Origin: Alphaproteobacteria bacterium
GTDB taxonomy: Bacteria > Pseudomonadota > Alphaproteobacteria > Rs-D84
Direction: 5' to 3'
DNA length: 7,075 nucleotides
Assembly (NCBI GenBank): GCA_017936185.1
Contig: JAGBGA010000107.1
Coordinates: forward strand, 1 to 7,075
Below, in pieces: positions 6,574 through 7,075 of this stretch. Every line of letters starts with the position of its first letter. Position 1 is the first letter of the stretch. The notes under the pieces are model-generated. The model worked only from the letters and a program-made list of their open reading frames with translations. It made no database searches and was not told the DNA's origin. The translations under genes and the position numbers were made by a program.

Positions 6574-7015
6574 TTTTCAGCTCCACCTTTTTTAAAATAT
6601 CACTCATTGTTTTTAATGCGTCCGTCAGGCGCGCTTCATCTTCGCGGGAAAGGTCACAAAAAACCTTTTCAATTCCACAGCGAAACAAATCCATTGCGCG
6701 CGACGCCAATTGCGCCCCACTTTCAGACACCGAATACCACGTATTACGGCGGTCACCTTCGTCAATATCACGAATAACAAGACCGTCTCGTTCAAGCTTT
6801 CTGAACGCGGCACATAAATTTGGCGCCGAAACGTGTTCGCGACGCGCAATATCTTTCAGCCGCGCGCGCCCACCATTGCTAAGCCGGACAAGAATCGACA
6901 TCAATTGACGCGGATATCCCGTCGAATCAACACGATCAAGCCGCAATTTATCGGCAATGCGGTCAAGCGTCCAAATATTTTCTTCCATTAAACGAACAAA
7001 TTCCTTGCGTGCCAT
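6566..7015 (-). CDS. MarR-family transcriptional regulator
   Basis: This 149-residue winged-helix regulator is the first gene of the operon and most likely its local repressor. Residues 1-30 form the N-terminal dimerisation helices. The DNA-binding domain runs from about 36 to 100: RLKDIARREHVS (52-63), a recognition helix at about 63-78 (SAPNLCAAFRKLERDG), and a wing with the MarR-typical D-x-x-DRR (Asp84, Asp88-Arg89-Arg90), followed by VSESG (96-100). C-terminal dimerisation helices span about 102-147. Cys68 sits in the recognition helix, and Cys113 and Cys120 lie in the dimerisation helix, so redox sensing is conceivable but unproven. The ATG at 7015 has AGGAG (7022-7026) six bases upstream. 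MarR proteins usually release DNA on binding phenolic or other lipophilic compounds, which matches control of an efflux pump; the ligand cannot be read from the sequence. Confidence 0.93.
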   Translation of the reverse strand: MARKEFVRLMEENIWTLDRIADKLRLDRVDSTGYPRQLMSILVRLSNGGRARLKDIARREHVSAPNLCAAFRKLERDGLVIRDIDEGDRRNTWYSVSESGAQLASRAMDLFRCGIEKVFCDLSREDEARLTDALKTMSDILKKVELKNE

Positions 7016-7029
7016 ATAAAACTCCTGCT

Positions 7030-7058
7030 ATAATGAGGTTGGGTTAAGAAATCGTTAA
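7030..7058 (-). promoter_or_regulatory. Possible promoter of the efflux operon
   Basis: On the - strand TTAACG (7053-7058) and CATTAT (7030-7035) are spaced by 17 bases, with a start expected near 7023. Both boxes match consensus at only about four of six positions, and the predicted start lies almost on the ribosome site, giving a very short leader. A better -10 exists at the window edge, so this is the weaker of two candidates. Confidence 0.3.
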
Positions 7059-7067
7059 AAAACTTAA
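7044..7067. promoter_or_regulatory. Inverted repeat, candidate MarR operator
   Basis: TTAAG (7044-7048) and CTTAA (7063-7067) form a perfect 5-bp inverted repeat spanning 24 bases, a size typical of MarR dimer sites. It overlaps the -35 of the inner promoter candidate and lies just downstream of the outer TATAAT, so binding would block either. The arms are short and AT-rich, so chance occurrence is possible. Confidence 0.35.
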
Positions 7068-7069
7068 TT

Positions 7070-7075
7070 ATTATA
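7070..7075 (-). promoter_or_regulatory. Perfect -10 box at the window edge
   Basis: TATAAT on the - strand, matching the -10 consensus fully. Transcription would start near 7063, giving a leader of about 48 nt to the MarR ATG and placing the inverted repeat across the start site. The -35 box would lie beyond the window and cannot be checked. Confidence 0.35.

Noticed and set aside
7005..7034. + strand promoter from TTGCGT (7005-7010) and TATAAT (7029-7034)
   Set aside because: The -35 match is poor and the TATAAT overlaps the - strand control region and MarR leader. It would read out of the window towards nothing visible.

Overview
The window (about 43% G+C by eye) looks like the chromosome of an AT-leaning Gram-negative bacterium. 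An outer-membrane TolC-type channel, an RND permease and a periplasmic adaptor together require a two-membrane envelope. A host-associated or uncultured alphaproteobacterium would fit the codon style and gene mix, but that is an impression, not something the sequence proves. I see no mobile element, CRISPR array, tRNA or rRNA.

Left part, + strand. Bases 1-912 are the 3' third of a pyruvate, phosphate dikinase gene (ppdK), cut by the window edge and closed by a strong intrinsic terminator. A near-ideal sigma70-type promoter (941-969) then drives a transcript of about 180 nt. It can fold into a long rod with a branched tip and ends in a second intrinsic terminator (1122-1154). It could be a free-standing small RNA (possibly 6S-like) or a regulatory leader for the next gene. 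That gene, a 93-residue orphan ORF (1184-1465), starts only 29 nt after the terminator, so it has no obvious promoter of its own. It is followed by a GC-rich, fold-prone spacer and a terminator (1466-1561) where the two converging transcription units meet.

Right part, - strand. Bases 7015 down to 1568 hold a tightly packed four-gene operon, in transcription order: a MarR-family regulator, a TolC-family outer-membrane factor, a very short membrane-fusion/adaptor protein, and an RND permease. Junctions are an 8-base overlap, a 2-base gap and a 15-base gap, so the genes are almost certainly co-transcribed and translationally coupled. A promoter region with an inverted repeat lies upstream of the MarR gene and suggests autoregulation, probably relieved by a small ligand.

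The operon reads as a tripartite efflux system with two departures from the textbook pump. The adaptor has only 199 residues: it keeps an N-terminal membrane anchor and what look like the beta-barrel and membrane-proximal regions, but has no room for the lipoyl domain plus alpha-hairpin that normally reaches the TolC channel. The permease is full length, but the residues aligned with the proton-relay Asp-Asp of TM4 and Lys of TM10 in AcrB are Ser-Asn and Asn. Both genes are intact and uninterrupted, so this looks like a maintained variant rather than decay. It is the most interesting thing in the window, followed by the structured RNA at 976-1154.
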